Below the pieces are notes generated by a model. The model was given only the letters and a program-made list of their open reading frames with translations. It did not search any database and was not told the DNA's origin. Made by a program: the position numbers and the translations under genes. From Flavobacteriaceae bacterium (GTDB lineage Bacteria; Bacteroidota; Bacteroidia; Flavobacteriales; Flavobacteriaceae): a stretch of 41,067 nt of DNA. Shown in pieces: positions 1 through 8,499 of the stretch (its first letter is position 1; each line of letters opens with the position of its first letter). The DNA is taken from positions 1 through 41,067 of the forward strand of contig JAUROD010000059.1 of the NCBI GenBank assembly GCA_030835845.1. The letters are read 5' to 3'.

Positions 1-93
1 AAGATGATTCCAAACACCCTTTTTATGACAAATTGACACGGGGCTAATTTGATCTCATATTTTCCATGGTTTAGGATAGATTTAATTTTTGGT

Positions 94-101
94 TATCTTT
101 A
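94..101 (+). promoter_or_regulatory. Probable -7 element of the fabH-type gene
   Basis: TATCTTTA matches the Bacteroidota -7 consensus TAnnTTTG at 7 of 8 positions and lies 17 bases before the preferred ATG at 119. A second near match with one extra T, TAATTTTTG, lies at 83-91. Either could serve, and both support the ATG at 119 over the upstream in-frame TTG at 89. Confidence 0.35.
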
Positions 102-118
102 TAAAAAAACAAGACTCA

Positions 119-1126
119 ATGTTCAATTCTCGTATTATAGGCATGGGTAAATACCTGCCAGAAAATGTAGTCACTAATGATGACTTAGCGAAAATGATGG
201 ATACATCCAATGAGTGGATTGTCGAGCGAACAGGTATACATGAAAGAAGACACATAGTTAAAGGAAGTGATGATTCACCTTCAACGATGGCTTTAAAAGC
301 ATCAAAAGTAGCTTTGGAACGAGCTGGTTTAGAAGCTGACCAACTTGACATGATTCTTTTTGCAACCCTAAGTCCAGACTATTATTTTCCAGGTTCTGGT
401 GTTTTATTACAAGAATTATTAGGCATACCTGCATGCCCAGCAATGGATATTCGAATGCAATGTTCGGGATTTATTTATGCACTTTCTACCGCTGATCAAT
501 TTATCAAATCAGGAATGTATAAAAATATTTTGGTTGTTGGAGCAGAAAATCATTCCGGTGGATTGGATATGACCACAAGAGGTCGTGGTGTATCTGTGAT
601 TTTTGGAGATGGTGCTGGAGCAGCGATTTTAACTCGTGAAGAAGATCACTCAAAAGGGATTCTTTCATCTCATTTGTATTCAGAAGGGAAACATGCTGAG
701 GAATTGTCTCTTATTGGTCCGAGCACGATGCGTTGGGTACCTGAAATCATTGATGCAAATGACCCTTTAGATGAATCATATTACCCATACATGAATGGTC
801 AAGTGGTTTTTAAACATGCTGTTGTTCGTTTTTCTGAGGTAATCAATGAGGGTTTGACTAAAAATAATTGGAAAGCAGAGGATATAGATATGTTTGTTCC
901 TCACCAAGCAAATCTTCGTATTTCTCAATTTATTCAAAAGAAATTTGGACTTTCTAATGATCAAGTATATAATAATATCATGCGTTACGGGAACACCACT
1001 GCAGCCTCAATTCCAATCGCATTGACTGAAGCCTGGGAAGAGGGTAAAGTAAAGGAAGGGGATAAAGTTGTTCTTGCTGCTTTTGGAAGTGGATTCACTT
1101 GGGGAAGTACCTTAATGGTGTGGTAA
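119..1126 (+). CDS. Beta-ketoacyl-ACP synthase III family protein (FabH-like)
   Basis: This is a thiolase-fold condensing enzyme of about 335 residues, the usual FabH length. In this family the enzyme condenses an acyl-CoA, typically acetyl-CoA, with malonyl-ACP to start fatty acid synthesis in the cytoplasm. The catalytic triad is visible: Cys115 in the QCSGF segment, His262 in VPHQANLR, and Asn292 in GNTTAAS. The N-terminal segment DTSNEWIVERTGI is also typical. An in-frame TTG lies 30 bases upstream at 89, but the ATG at 119 gives the normal N-terminus and sits after a promoter-like element. The next gene starts one base after the stop, so the two are probably co-transcribed. No plsX or rpmF is nearby, although they usually accompany the primary fabH, so this may be a second paralogue with another acyl primer. 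Confidence 0.9.
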   Translation: MFNSRIIGMGKYLPENVVTNDDLAKMMDTSNEWIVERTGIHERRHIVKGSDDSPSTMALKASKVALERAGLEADQLDMILFATLSPDYYFPGSGVLLQELLGIPACPAMDIRMQCSGFIYALSTADQFIKSGMYKNILVVGAENHSGGLDMTTRGRGVSVIFGDGAGAAILTREEDHSKGILSSHLYSEGKHAEELSLIGPSTMRWVPEIIDANDPLDESYYPYMNGQVVFKHAVVRFSEVINEGLTKNNWKAEDIDMFVPHQANLRISQFIQKKFGLSNDQVYNNIMRYGNTTAASIPIALTEAWEEGKVKEGDKVVLAAFGSGFTWGSTLMVW

Positions 1127-1127
1127 A

Positions 1128-1484
1128 ATGAAAACACTTGTTCTTGGTGCATCCACCAATCCAGATCGATATTCATTCAAGGCTATTGAAAAATTAAAAG
1201 AAAAACAGTATTCTATTTCTGCTGTTGGTTTTCGCAAGGGAGTAGTTCATGGAGAGCCCATTGATACTGCCTTAGATTTGACCCAAAAAATTGATACTGT
1301 TTCCTTGTATTTGGGACCTCAAAGGCAAGAGGCTTATTACGAGCAGATTATTTCACTCAATCCTCGTCGAGTTATTTTTAATCCAGGGACAGAGAATGCA
1401 TTTTTTGAACAACAATTAAGGGAGAAAGGAATTGAAGCAGAGCGTGCGTGTACGTTAGTTCTTCTTGCTACGAATCAATATTAA
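1128..1484 (+). CDS. CoA-binding (Rossmann-fold) domain protein
   Basis: This is a 118-residue single-domain protein resembling the CoA_binding_2 / YccU family. It starts with a beta strand and a nucleotide-binding turn, [18 protein letters not shown]. Later it carries the family-typical [11 protein letters not shown] segment and a C-terminal ERACTLVLL segment containing a conserved cysteine. The biochemical role of the family is poorly defined; CoA binding is inferred from the fold. It begins one base after the ketosynthase stop codon, so co-transcription is likely, and a link to acyl-CoA metabolism is plausible but unproven. Its last 30 bases overlap the 3' end of the convergent symporter gene. 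Confidence 0.8.
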   Translation: MKTLVLGASTNPDRYSFKAIEKLKEKQYSISAVGFRKGVVHGEPIDTALDLTQKIDTVSLYLGPQRQEAYYEQIISLNPRRVIFNPGTENAFFEQQLREKGIEAERACTLVLLATNQY

Positions 1485-2921
1485 TCCAACAAACGTAAAT
1501 AGTCCGTTGAGAGGGAGTAATTCATATCCAATTTGATACCCTCCAATCAGCGTTGAGTCTAGAGTTCCAATAATGCTGGTTAGAACAACGGATGCAAATA
1601 CTACATACCACACATATTGATCTTTGATTTTGTAATTTGTGAAAATACTAAAGCTAAAAAGTCCAAGCAATGGTCCATAGGTATATCCAGCCACTGTAAG
1701 AAGGCTGTCAATTACATTTCGATCAAGCACATGCTTATAAATAATCACTGTAATTACTAGTAAAACACTCATACCGATATGTGTATTTTTGCGAAGTTTT
1801 TCTTGTGTTTTTTTAGGTCGTTTTTCGATGGCTAGAAAGTCTACACAAAAAGAAGTTGTAAGCGATGTTAACGCACTATCTGCACTACTATAGGCAGCAG
1901 CAATTAAGCCGAGGATAAATGTTATTGCAACACCAATTCCAAGCGAACTGTTTAAAGCAATTTCAGGGAAAAGTAGATCTGTTTTTGGTGTTCCGTCTAA
2001 CAATGGAATTTCAATACCTTCTTTTTTTGCGAAAATAAATAAAAGAGCACCTAAATACATAAACATAGCGGTTACAATAACCAAAACAAAACTAAAAACC
2101 ACCATATTTTTTTGTGCATCTTTGAGTGTCCGGCAACTTAAGTTTTTTTGCATCATATCCTGATCTAACCCTGTCATACAGATTGTAATAAATGCACCAC
2201 CTATAAATGATTTTACCAGATGGTTTCTTGATAAAAACGAATCCGTGACAAACACATCACTATATTGTTTCAACTCAGATGAACCAAAAAAATCAGAGAT
2301 GTTCCACCCAAGAGCTTGATTGATATAAAAAATAGATAATATCACCGCAAGAATCATAAGGGTTGTTTGCAAGGTGTCAGTCCAAACAATTGTTTTAATC
2401 CCCCCGCGTTTGGTGTAAACCCATATCAAAAGAATCGATAGTGTAACTGTAACCTCAAAAGGTATATTCCACGCATCAAAAATAAATTGTTGTAAAACTA
2501 TAGCTACTAAGAAAAGACGAAAAGCTGCTCCTAAGACACGAGAAACAAAAAAGAAAAATGCTCCAGCCTTGTGACTTTGACTTCCAAGACGTGTTTCTAG
2601 ATATTCATAAATTGAGGTAACTCTATTGTTATAGTACACAGGGAGTAATACATATGCGACAACAAAATAACCAAACATATATCCCAAAACAACTTGAAAA
2701 TATGAAAATTGAGAAGCTTCAACCCAACCCGGAACAGAAATGTAGGTAACTCCTGAAAGAGATGCGCCAACCATCCCAAAAGCGACTAGATACCATGGAG
2801 AATTTCTATTTGCTGTAAAAAAAGTTGCATTGGAATCTTCTTTGCCTGTGAAGTACGAAACTCCAAACAATACAGCAAAATAAATCAAGATAACCGTCAG
2901 AATAAATAGGGGTGTAATCAT
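1455..2921 (-). CDS. Sodium:solute symporter (SSS family)
   Basis: This is a polytopic inner-membrane protein of about 488 residues with some 12-13 hydrophobic segments, typical of the SSS family, which couples sodium entry to solute uptake. Family-like features include [21 protein letters not shown] near the N-terminus, [13 protein letters not shown] after it, the loop [16 protein letters not shown], and [21 protein letters not shown], the usual region of the second sodium ligand. The substrate cannot be read from the sequence; sugars, amino acids, carboxylates or sialic acid are all possible. The reading frame extends upstream to 2996, but that would overlap recR. The ATG at 2921, eight bases after a TACCTTTA promoter-like element, gives a normal N-terminus that enters the first membrane span directly. 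Its 3' end overlaps the CoA-binding gene by 30 bases. Confidence 0.88.
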   Translation of the reverse strand: MITPLFILTVILIYFAVLFGVSYFTGKEDSNATFFTANRNSPWYLVAFGMVGASLSGVTYISVPGWVEASQFSYFQVVLGYMFGYFVVAYVLLPVYYNNRVTSIYEYLETRLGSQSHKAGAFFFFVSRVLGAAFRLFLVAIVLQQFIFDAWNIPFEVTVTLSILLIWVYTKRGGIKTIVWTDTLQTTLMILAVILSIFYINQALGWNISDFFGSSELKQYSDVFVTDSFLSRNHLVKSFIGGAFITICMTGLDQDMMQKNLSCRTLKDAQKNMVVFSFVLVIVTAMFMYLGALLFIFAKKEGIEIPLLDGTPKTDLLFPEIALNSSLGIGVAITFILGLIAAAYSSADSALTSLTTSFCVDFLAIEKRPKKTQEKLRKNTHIGMSVLLVITVIIYKHVLDRNVIDSLLTVAGYTYGPLLGLFSFSIFTNYKIKDQYVWYVVFASVVLTSIIGTLDSTLIGGYQIGYELLPLNGLFTFVGLILIRSKKN

Positions 2922-2929
2922 AATTAGAG

Positions 2930-2937
2930 TAAAGGTA
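2930..2937 (-). promoter_or_regulatory. Probable -7 element of the symporter gene
   Basis: On the minus strand this reads TACCTTTA, 7 of 8 matches to TAnnTTTG, and lies 8 bases before the symporter ATG at 2921. It decides the start codon, because the longer reading frame would begin upstream of the promoter. The divergent gene recR starts at 2981, so the two genes share a 59-base control region. Confidence 0.45.
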
Positions 2938-2980
2938 TAAAAACTAATCACAATAGTTAATTTTTGTAATTTTACATCCA

Positions 2981-3598
2981 ATGGATTTTTCATCAAAAAG
3001 ATTGGAGCAAGCTGTCAATGAAATGGCACAACTACCTGGAATAGGAAAACGCACCGCCTTACGTATGGTTTTACACCTTCTCAAACAACCAGAAGATCAA
3101 ACCTTATCAATGACCAAAGCACTAGAAGATTTCCGGACGGGAATTGTTTTTTGTACTCAATGTCATAACCTCTCCGACGTTCCTTTGTGTGAAATATGCG
3201 CAAATCCAAAACGAGATAGTAGTCAGTTGTGTGTGGTAGAGGATATTCGCGATGTAATGGCAATCGAAAATACGGGGCAGTTTCAAGGAAAATACCATGT
3301 CTTGAATGGAATAATATCCCCAATTGATGGAATTGGCCCTCAAGATTTGACAATTTCTTCCTTAGTAGAAAAAATTAAGAGTGGAGGAATAGGAGAAGTT
3401 ATTTTTGCTCTTAGCGCAACTATGGAAGGAGATACAACTAACTTTTATATCAACAAACAACTTTCTCCCTTTGAACTAAAGATTTCAACAATAGCAAGAG
3501 GAATACCAATTGGAGATGAATTGGAATACGCTGATGAAGTTACCTTAGGGCGAAGTATACTTAAGCGAATTCCTTACGAGGACTCTCTTTCTCAATAA
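2981..3598 (+). CDS. recR: Recombination mediator protein RecR
   Basis: A 205-residue protein matching RecR, which with RecO (and RecF) loads RecA onto SSB-coated single-stranded DNA at gaps. The N-terminal helix-hairpin-helix ([17 protein letters not shown], about residues 18-34) is followed by a four-cysteine zinc finger (Cys58, Cys61, Cys70, Cys73). The Toprim domain then starts at [16 protein letters not shown] and includes the [15 protein letters not shown] segment. The C-terminal part, [23 protein letters not shown], is the conserved Walker-B-like end of RecR. Length is normal for the family. The gene is divergent from the sodium symporter; a TAATTTTTG sequence at 2958-2966 is a near match to the -7 consensus. 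Confidence 0.96.
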   Translation: MDFSSKRLEQAVNEMAQLPGIGKRTALRMVLHLLKQPEDQTLSMTKALEDFRTGIVFCTQCHNLSDVPLCEICANPKRDSSQLCVVEDIRDVMAIENTGQFQGKYHVLNGIISPIDGIGPQDLTISSLVEKIKSGGIGEVIFALSATMEGDTTNFYINKQLSPFELKISTIARGIPIGDELEYADEVTLGRSILKRIPYEDSLSQ

Positions 3599-3622
3599 AC
3601 GGAGTTTCTCTCATAATTTTGA

Positions 3623-3630
3623 TACCTTTG
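3623..3630 (+). promoter_or_regulatory. -7 promoter element of the E2-dnaQ-FAH-cinA operon
   Basis: TACCTTTG is an exact match to the Bacteroidota -7 element TAnnTTTG. It lies 27 bases before the E2 start at 3658. It is the only clear promoter before a tightly packed four-gene run ending at 7592. Confidence 0.5.
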
Positions 3631-3657
3631 TAGTCCCTTATCAAACGAAGAAAAAAC

Positions 3658-4956
3658 ATGGGAAAATATTTACTCAAACTTCCCTCAATGGGAGAGAGTG
3701 TTACCGAAGCTACCCTAACTTCTTGGCTCAAAGAAATTGGGGATGAAATTAAAATTGATGATTCTGTTATTGAGGTTTCAACGGATAAAGTTGACTCTGA
3801 CGTACCTTCTGAATTTAATGGGACATTACTTGAAAAACGATTTGAAGTCAATGATGTAATCCAAGTTGGAGAAGTGATTGCTGTAATTGAGTCTAACCAA
3901 GTTGGGGATAGTAAGGAATCAGTCGTTTCTGTTCCTAAAGTTGAGGAAGCTGTTATTGAGAAAGATGAGATTCCAAGTGAAGTAATAGAATTTGTTAAAG
4001 CACCAGTTCAAACAAACGGGCGTGTACAATCAACGGATTCCAACACTGAAACTACAAGTTATTTTTCACCTTTAGTGAAAAATATTGCAAAGGCAGAGGG
4101 AGTTTCTATGAAAGAGTTGGAACAAATCAAAGGTTCTGGCGAATACAGTAGAGTAACGAAAAAGGATATCCTTGCCTATTTGGAAAACCGCAAATCATCA
4201 CCAAAGGTAAGTGTTCAAAAACCAGTTTCTCCTCAAGTGTATTCCGGAGAAGATCAAATTATTGAGATGAGTCGAATGGGAAAAATGATTTCGACTCACA
4301 TGACAGAGAGTAAAAATACCTCTGTTCATGTTCAATCTTTTGTGGAAGCTGATGTTACAAACCTTTGGGACTGGCGAGAAAAAGTGAAGAATAAATTCCA
4401 AGAACGTGAAGGAGAAAAATTTACGTTTACACCAATATTTATTTCTGCAATAATCCATGCATTAAAAAAATTTCCACTTCTAAATAGCTCCTTAGACGGT
4501 GATAAAATAATTCAAAAGCGAAATATAAATATTGGAATGGCAACAGCACTTGGAGATGGGAATTTAATTGTTCCAGTAATTAAAAATGCAGACCACCTTA
4601 ACTTAACAGGTTTAGCCAAAGCAGTAAATGATTTATCAAATCGAGCAAGATTGAATAAGCTTTTGCCAGACGAAATAAAGGGAGGAACATATACCTTTAC
4701 AAATATTGGGAATTTTGGCTCAATAACCGGAACACCAATAATTAATCAACCTCAAGTTGGAATTTTAGCTTTAGGTGTGATACGAAAAATGCCTGCGGTA
4801 ATTGAAACTTCAAATGGAGATTTTGTGGGTATTCGCAGAAAGATAATTTTATCTCACAGCTATGACCATCGTTTAATAAACGGTGCAATGGGAGGTCAAT
4901 TTGCCAAAGCAGTTGCAGATTACCTTGAGCAATGGGACATGAACATAAGTTTTTAA
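3658..4956 (+). CDS. 2-oxoacid dehydrogenase complex E2 (dihydrolipoamide acyltransferase)
   Basis: This 432-residue E2 core subunit transfers an acyl group from lipoamide to CoA in a 2-oxoacid dehydrogenase complex. Domains in order: an N-terminal lipoyl domain (about 1-80) with the lipoylated Lys44 in STDKVDS; a linker; a peripheral-subunit-binding domain (about 136-176, FSPLVKNIAKAEGVS); and the catalytic acetyltransferase domain (about 200-432). The overall type resembles the branched-chain 2-oxoacid dehydrogenase E2 of Bacteroidota, but pyruvate cannot be excluded. The catalytic motif reads H404-R-L-I-N408-G409, whereas the textbook motif is HxxxDG, so Asn replaces the usual Asp. No E1 or E3 gene is nearby. 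The dnaQ-like gene follows after 9 bases. Confidence 0.9.
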   Translation: MGKYLLKLPSMGESVTEATLTSWLKEIGDEIKIDDSVIEVSTDKVDSDVPSEFNGTLLEKRFEVNDVIQVGEVIAVIESNQVGDSKESVVSVPKVEEAVIEKDEIPSEVIEFVKAPVQTNGRVQSTDSNTETTSYFSPLVKNIAKAEGVSMKELEQIKGSGEYSRVTKKDILAYLENRKSSPKVSVQKPVSPQVYSGEDQIIEMSRMGKMISTHMTESKNTSVHVQSFVEADVTNLWDWREKVKNKFQEREGEKFTFTPIFISAIIHALKKFPLLNSSLDGDKIIQKRNINIGMATALGDGNLIVPVIKNADHLNLTGLAKAVNDLSNRARLNKLLPDEIKGGTYTFTNIGNFGSITGTPIINQPQVGILALGVIRKMPAVIETSNGDFVGIRRKIILSHSYDHRLINGAMGGQFAKAVADYLEQWDMNISF

Positions 4957-4965
4957 AAATAATAT

Positions 4966-5739
4966 ATGGGATTACAACTACACCGACCACTTTGTTTTTT
5001 TGATTTGGAAACTACAGGTATAAATGTGGTGAAAGATCGAATTGTTGAAATTGCAATTCTAAAATTACTTCCAAACGGAAACAAAGAAGGAAAAACGTGG
5101 CTTGTTAATCCAGGTATTCCAATTCCAAAACAAGCATCAGATGTACATGGAATTACTGACGAACAAGTAGCTGATAAGCCTCTATTCGCTCAACTTGCGA
5201 GTGAAATTCATAATTTCATTAAAGAATGTGATTTGGCAGGTTTTAATTCTGATCGATTTGATATTCCTCTTTTGGCTGAAGAATTTTTACGTGCAGAAGT
5301 TGATTTTGATTTAAATCGTCATAAAACAGTCGATGTCCAGACAATTTTCCATAAAATGGAAAAACGTACGCTTACAGCAGCCCTTAAATTTTACTGTCAG
5401 AAAGAGCTTGTGAATGCGCATACAGCTATGGCTGACACAGAAGCCACATGTGATGTGCTTCTTGCTCAAATTGATCGCTATGAAGAATTAGAGCCAACAG
5501 TTGCCTATTTAAGTGAATTTTCTTCCTATAAACGTTCTGTAGATGTAGCAGGCTTCATTGTTTTAAATGAAAATGATGAACCAACTTTTTCATTTGGAAA
5601 ACACAAAGGGAAAACTGTAGACGAAATTTTAGAAAAAGAACCTGGGTATTTTGGATGGTTACTCAATGCTGATTTCCCACTTTATACCAAAAAAGTTCTA
5701 ACTGCTCACAGACTCCAAAAATTAAATAGCGGAAATTAA
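4966..5739 (+). CDS. DnaQ-like 3'-5' exonuclease with C-terminal ExoX-like module
   Basis: A 257-residue DEDDh exonuclease resembling the epsilon subunit of DNA polymerase III. Metal-binding and catalytic residues are visible: Asp13 and Glu15 in FFDLETTG, Asp99 in FNSDRFDIPLL, and His152 with Asp157 in HTAMADTEAT. The exonuclease domain spans about residues 8-170. A second segment (about 195-250, with FSFGKHKGKTVDEI and PGYFGWLL) resembles the small C-terminal domain found in exodeoxyribonuclease X-like proteins. It could be the proofreading subunit or a separate repair nuclease; the sequence does not decide. It lies in the E2-FAH-cinA run and abuts the next gene with no spacer. Confidence 0.85.
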   Translation: MGLQLHRPLCFFDLETTGINVVKDRIVEIAILKLLPNGNKEGKTWLVNPGIPIPKQASDVHGITDEQVADKPLFAQLASEIHNFIKECDLAGFNSDRFDIPLLAEEFLRAEVDFDLNRHKTVDVQTIFHKMEKRTLTAALKFYCQKELVNAHTAMADTEATCDVLLAQIDRYEELEPTVAYLSEFSSYKRSVDVAGFIVLNENDEPTFSFGKHKGKTVDEILEKEPGYFGWLLNADFPLYTKKVLTAHRLQKLNSGN

Positions 5740-6351
5740 ATGAAAATAATCTGTATTGGACGTAATTACATAGATCATATTAACGAATTAGCTAATGAGC
5801 GTCCGGAAAGTCCAGTAGTATTTTTAAAACCAGACACTTCTGTTTTGCTCAAAGGACAACCTTTTTTTATTCCTGAATTTTCATCAGATGTGCATCATGA
5901 AGTTGAGGTTTTGGTTAAAATTAATCGTATTGGTAAACATATTCAACCTAAATTTTCACATAAATATTATGATGAAATTGGTTTAGGAATCGACTTTACA
6001 GCGAGAGATGTACAAAACGATTTAAAAAGTAAGGGGCTTCCTTGGGAAAAAGCAAAAAGTTTTGACGGTGCTGCTGTAGTTGGCAAATGGGTTTCAAAAA
6101 AAGAGTTACCAAATGTCGATTCTCTTCATTTTCAACTTTACAAAAATGACGCCTTGGTTCAGGATGGACAAACCACTTTTATGCTTTGGAAAATCGATGA
6201 ATTAATTGCTTACGTATCTCAATTTTTTACACTCAAAATAGGGGATATAATTTTTACTGGCACTCCATCAGGGGTAGGTCCGGTTGCTGTTCATGATGTC
6301 CTCAAAGGAACTCTTGAAGGGTTGGAATTATTCCGCATAAAAGTAAAATAA
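5740..6351 (+). CDS. Fumarylacetoacetate hydrolase (FAH) family protein
   Basis: A 203-residue protein of the FAH superfamily, close to the minimal single-domain form. Family members hydrolyse, isomerise or decarboxylate beta-diketo or oxo acids using a divalent metal. The likely metal ligands are Glu54 and Glu56 in HHEVEVLVKI and Asp85 in GLGIDFTARD. The FDGAAVVGKW and FTGTPSGVGPV segments are also typical. The substrate cannot be assigned; small members of this fold include acylpyruvases and oxaloacetate decarboxylases. The start codon directly follows the dnaQ-like stop codon, and the stop codon overlaps the cinA start (TAATG), so translation is probably coupled. Confidence 0.85.
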   Translation: MKIICIGRNYIDHINELANERPESPVVFLKPDTSVLLKGQPFFIPEFSSDVHHEVEVLVKINRIGKHIQPKFSHKYYDEIGLGIDFTARDVQNDLKSKGLPWEKAKSFDGAAVVGKWVSKKELPNVDSLHFQLYKNDALVQDGQTTFMLWKIDELIAYVSQFFTLKIGDIIFTGTPSGVGPVAVHDVLKGTLEGLELFRIKVK

Positions 6352-7592
6352 TGCAAGCAGAAATTGTCAGTGTCGGAGATGAAATTTTAATTGGACAGAT
6401 TGTCAATACAAATGCAGTTTTCATTGCAAAAGAGCTGAATAAAATCGGGATAGAAGTTGCTCAAATTACATCAATTTCCGACACAAAAAAAGCAATTGTT
6501 TCTTGCTTGGATGAAGCAAAAAAACGCGCTCAAATTATTATTTTGACTGGTGGATTAGGCCCTACTAAAGACGACTTAACCAAACATACACTTTGTGCCT
6601 ATTTTAATGATATTCTTGTTAAAAACGAAGAGGTGTTGGTACGAATAGAGGAGATGTTTAAGAAATTTGTTCCGACACCAATAAATGATGAAAATCGAAA
6701 GCAAGCATTATTGCCCTCTAAAGCACGAGTTTTAGAAAATAAATTTGGAACAGCTTCAGGAATGTGGTTTGAAGATGACGACCATGTTTTTATCTCTTTA
6801 CCTGGTGTTCCTTTTGAAATGAAAGCACTTATTTCAGATGAAGTAATTCCAGCCCTACAAAGTCATTTCACCCGTCCTTTCATTATTCATAAGACCATAC
6901 TTACTCACGGCTTAGGCGAGAGCGTGATTGCTGAACGTATTGAACAGTGGGAAAATAATTTACCCAATGATATTAAACTTGCTTACCTGCCTAATATAGG
7001 TCGAGTTCGTTTACGTTTATCAGGAAAAGGACCCAACGAAGAGCTGATAAAAGCAAGAATAGATAAGCAAATTGAGAATTTGCTGCCTCTTATTTCAGAT
7101 ATATTTGTTGGTTACGAGGAAGAGGCAAGTTTAGAAGAGCAGGTGCAAAAAATATGTATTGAAAAGCATTACACTATTGCTTTGGCAGAGAGTTGTACTG
7201 GAGGAGAAATTGCTTCTCGAATCACCAAAATACCAGGATCTTCATCGTTTTTTAAAGGTTCTCTAGTAGCATACTCAACAGCAATTAAAACAGAAATACT
7301 TGGTGTTGATTCAGAATTGATAAATACGCATTCTGTTGTCAGTGTTGAAGTTGCTGAATCAATGGCAGTTCAAGCCAAAACAAAGTTTAATTCCGACTAT
7401 GGAATTTCCTCCACTGGAAATGCTGGACCTTCCAAAGGAGATTCAGATGCTGAGATTGGGACGGTTTGTATCGCTATTGCAACTCCAAAAGGAGTTTATT
7501 CAGAAAAATTTTTATTTGGAAAAAACCGTGAGCGAGTCATTCAAAAGTCTGTGAATAAAGTTTTTGAAATGATTTACAAAGAAATTGTGTAA
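6351..7592 (+). CDS. cinA: CinA family nicotinamide-nucleotide amidohydrolase
   Basis: A 413-residue full-length CinA. The N-terminal part (about 1-170) is the MoaB/MogA-like domain, seen as EIVSVGDEILIGQIVNTNA and ILTGGLGPTKDDLTK. The C-terminal part (about 255-410) is the CinA amidohydrolase domain with LAESCTGGEIASRITKIPG and SSTGNAGP. The C-terminal domain in this family deamidates nicotinamide mononucleotide in pyridine nucleotide recycling, and the N-terminal domain has ADP-ribose pyrophosphatase activity in some members. It overlaps the FAH gene by one base. In many Bacteroidota cinA sits directly upstream of rpmB; here 2.45 kb with two extra genes intervene. Confidence 0.94.
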   Translation: MQAEIVSVGDEILIGQIVNTNAVFIAKELNKIGIEVAQITSISDTKKAIVSCLDEAKKRAQIIILTGGLGPTKDDLTKHTLCAYFNDILVKNEEVLVRIEEMFKKFVPTPINDENRKQALLPSKARVLENKFGTASGMWFEDDDHVFISLPGVPFEMKALISDEVIPALQSHFTRPFIIHKTILTHGLGESVIAERIEQWENNLPNDIKLAYLPNIGRVRLRLSGKGPNEELIKARIDKQIENLLPLISDIFVGYEEEASLEEQVQKICIEKHYTIALAESCTGGEIASRITKIPGSSSFFKGSLVAYSTAIKTEILGVDSELINTHSVVSVEVAESMAVQAKTKFNSDYGISSTGNAGPSKGDSDAEIGTVCIAIATPKGVYSEKFLFGKNRERVIQKSVNKVFEMIYKEIV

Positions 7593-7607
7593 TTGATTTA
7601 GTGCATT

Positions 7608-7615
7608 TATATTTG
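7608..7615 (+). promoter_or_regulatory. -7 promoter element of the carbonic anhydrase gene
   Basis: TATATTTG matches TAnnTTTG exactly. A TTG at 7585-7587, inside the end of cinA, lies 20 bases upstream and fits the -33 element. The carbonic anhydrase ATG follows at 7635, so the gene probably has its own promoter rather than relying on read-through from cinA. Confidence 0.55.
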
Positions 7616-7634
7616 TATTAAGTTTAAAAATAAA

Positions 7635-8270
7635 ATGAAGATGAACGCACAAACAGTAGCCACACAAGCAAGTATTTCACCAGCAAATGCTCTCGAATTA
7701 TTGAAAGAAGGAAACCAACGATTTGTTGAAAGTAAATCTCATGATCGTGATTTGTCCCTTCAAGTACAACAAACTAGCACAGGTCAATATCCATTTGCAA
7801 CTGTTTTGAGTTGTATCGATTCACGGGTACCTGCTGAATTAGTCCTTGATCAAGGTATAGGTGATATTTTTAGTGTTCGTATTGCTGGAAATTTCGTTAA
7901 TACAGACATTTTAGGAAGTATGGAGTTTGCATGTAAATTGGCTGGAACTAAAGTCATTCTTGTAATGGGTCATACAGCTTGTGGAGCCGTTAAAGGAGCA
8001 TGTGATCATGCAGAACTTGGTAATCTAACCGAAATGTTGGCAAAAATTACACCTGCGGTTGAAGCTGTTACCGAACCACAGTCTCCAGATGAGAGAAATT
8101 CAAAAAATATTGATTTTGTCAATGCAGTAGGTCAAAAAAATGTTGAGTTTACAATTGATCGTATTCGTAAAGAAAGTCAAGTTCTTGCTGAAATGGAAGC
8201 CAATGGAGAGCTTTTAATCATCGGGGGTATGTACGATCTTGCGACTGGTAAAGTGCATTTTAGTCAATAG
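7635..8270 (+). CDS. Beta-class carbonic anhydrase
   Basis: A 211-residue beta carbonic anhydrase, which interconverts CO2 and bicarbonate. The zinc ligands and catalytic pair are visible: Cys60, Asp62 and Arg64 in SCIDSRVP, then His113 and Cys116 in GHTACGAVKGAC. The segment VRIAGNFVNTDILGSMEFA is also family-typical. No convincing signal peptide is present, so it is likely cytoplasmic and may supply bicarbonate for carboxylation reactions. No SulP-type transporter is adjacent. It has its own TAnnTTTG promoter and lies in the interval that separates cinA from rpmB. Confidence 0.93.
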   Translation: MKMNAQTVATQASISPANALELLKEGNQRFVESKSHDRDLSLQVQQTSTGQYPFATVLSCIDSRVPAELVLDQGIGDIFSVRIAGNFVNTDILGSMEFACKLAGTKVILVMGHTACGAVKGACDHAELGNLTEMLAKITPAVEAVTEPQSPDERNSKNIDFVNAVGQKNVEFTIDRIRKESQVLAEMEANGELLIIGGMYDLATGKVHFSQ

Positions 8271-8469
8271 TTTTTCCAGTAAATTTTATTCGTGTTTGAA
8301 TAGTTGAGTTCTACTCTTTTCGAGTACTACCAATTGTTCAGTTTAATCCTGTATATAGTTTTTTTGGCAACATAGTCAATATTATTCATAGATGTTGTAA
8401 ACTTATCATCCATTTTTTTATCTGGAAAAGGTCTACTCTATGAGCAGTTCTATATTCTTTTGAGGTGAC

Positions 8470-8488
8470 ATATCTTCTAGAAAGATAT
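8470..8488. repeat. Operator-like inverted repeat overlapping an orphan promoter
   Basis: ATATCTT (8470-8476) and AAGATAT (8482-8488) form a perfect 7-base inverted repeat with a 5-base centre. It lies between a possible -33 TTG at 8460-8462 and the -7 element at 8486-8493 and touches the latter. Such a position is typical of a repressor site, but the arms are AT-rich and chance is possible. Confidence 0.3.
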
Positions 8489-8493
8489 ATTTG
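8486..8493 (+). promoter_or_regulatory. Orphan TAnnTTTG promoter in the carbonic anhydrase-metzincin spacer
   Basis: TATATTTG is an exact -7 consensus match, with TTG at 8460-8462 located 23 bases upstream, within the accepted 17-23 range. No plus-strand gene follows: I see no ATG between here and the terminator-like structure at 8618-8659. It may drive a short non-coding transcript. Confidence 0.35.
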
Positions 8494-8499
8494 CTTTAT

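Noticed and set aside
89-118. In-frame TTG extension of the FabH-type gene
   Set aside because: It would add ten residues not seen in the family and starts within promoter-like sequence; the ATG at 119 gives the normal N-terminus.
2922-2996. Longer N-terminus for the sodium symporter
   Set aside because: It would overlap the start of recR and lie upstream of the TACCTTTA promoter-like element; the ATG at 2921 enters the first membrane span directly.
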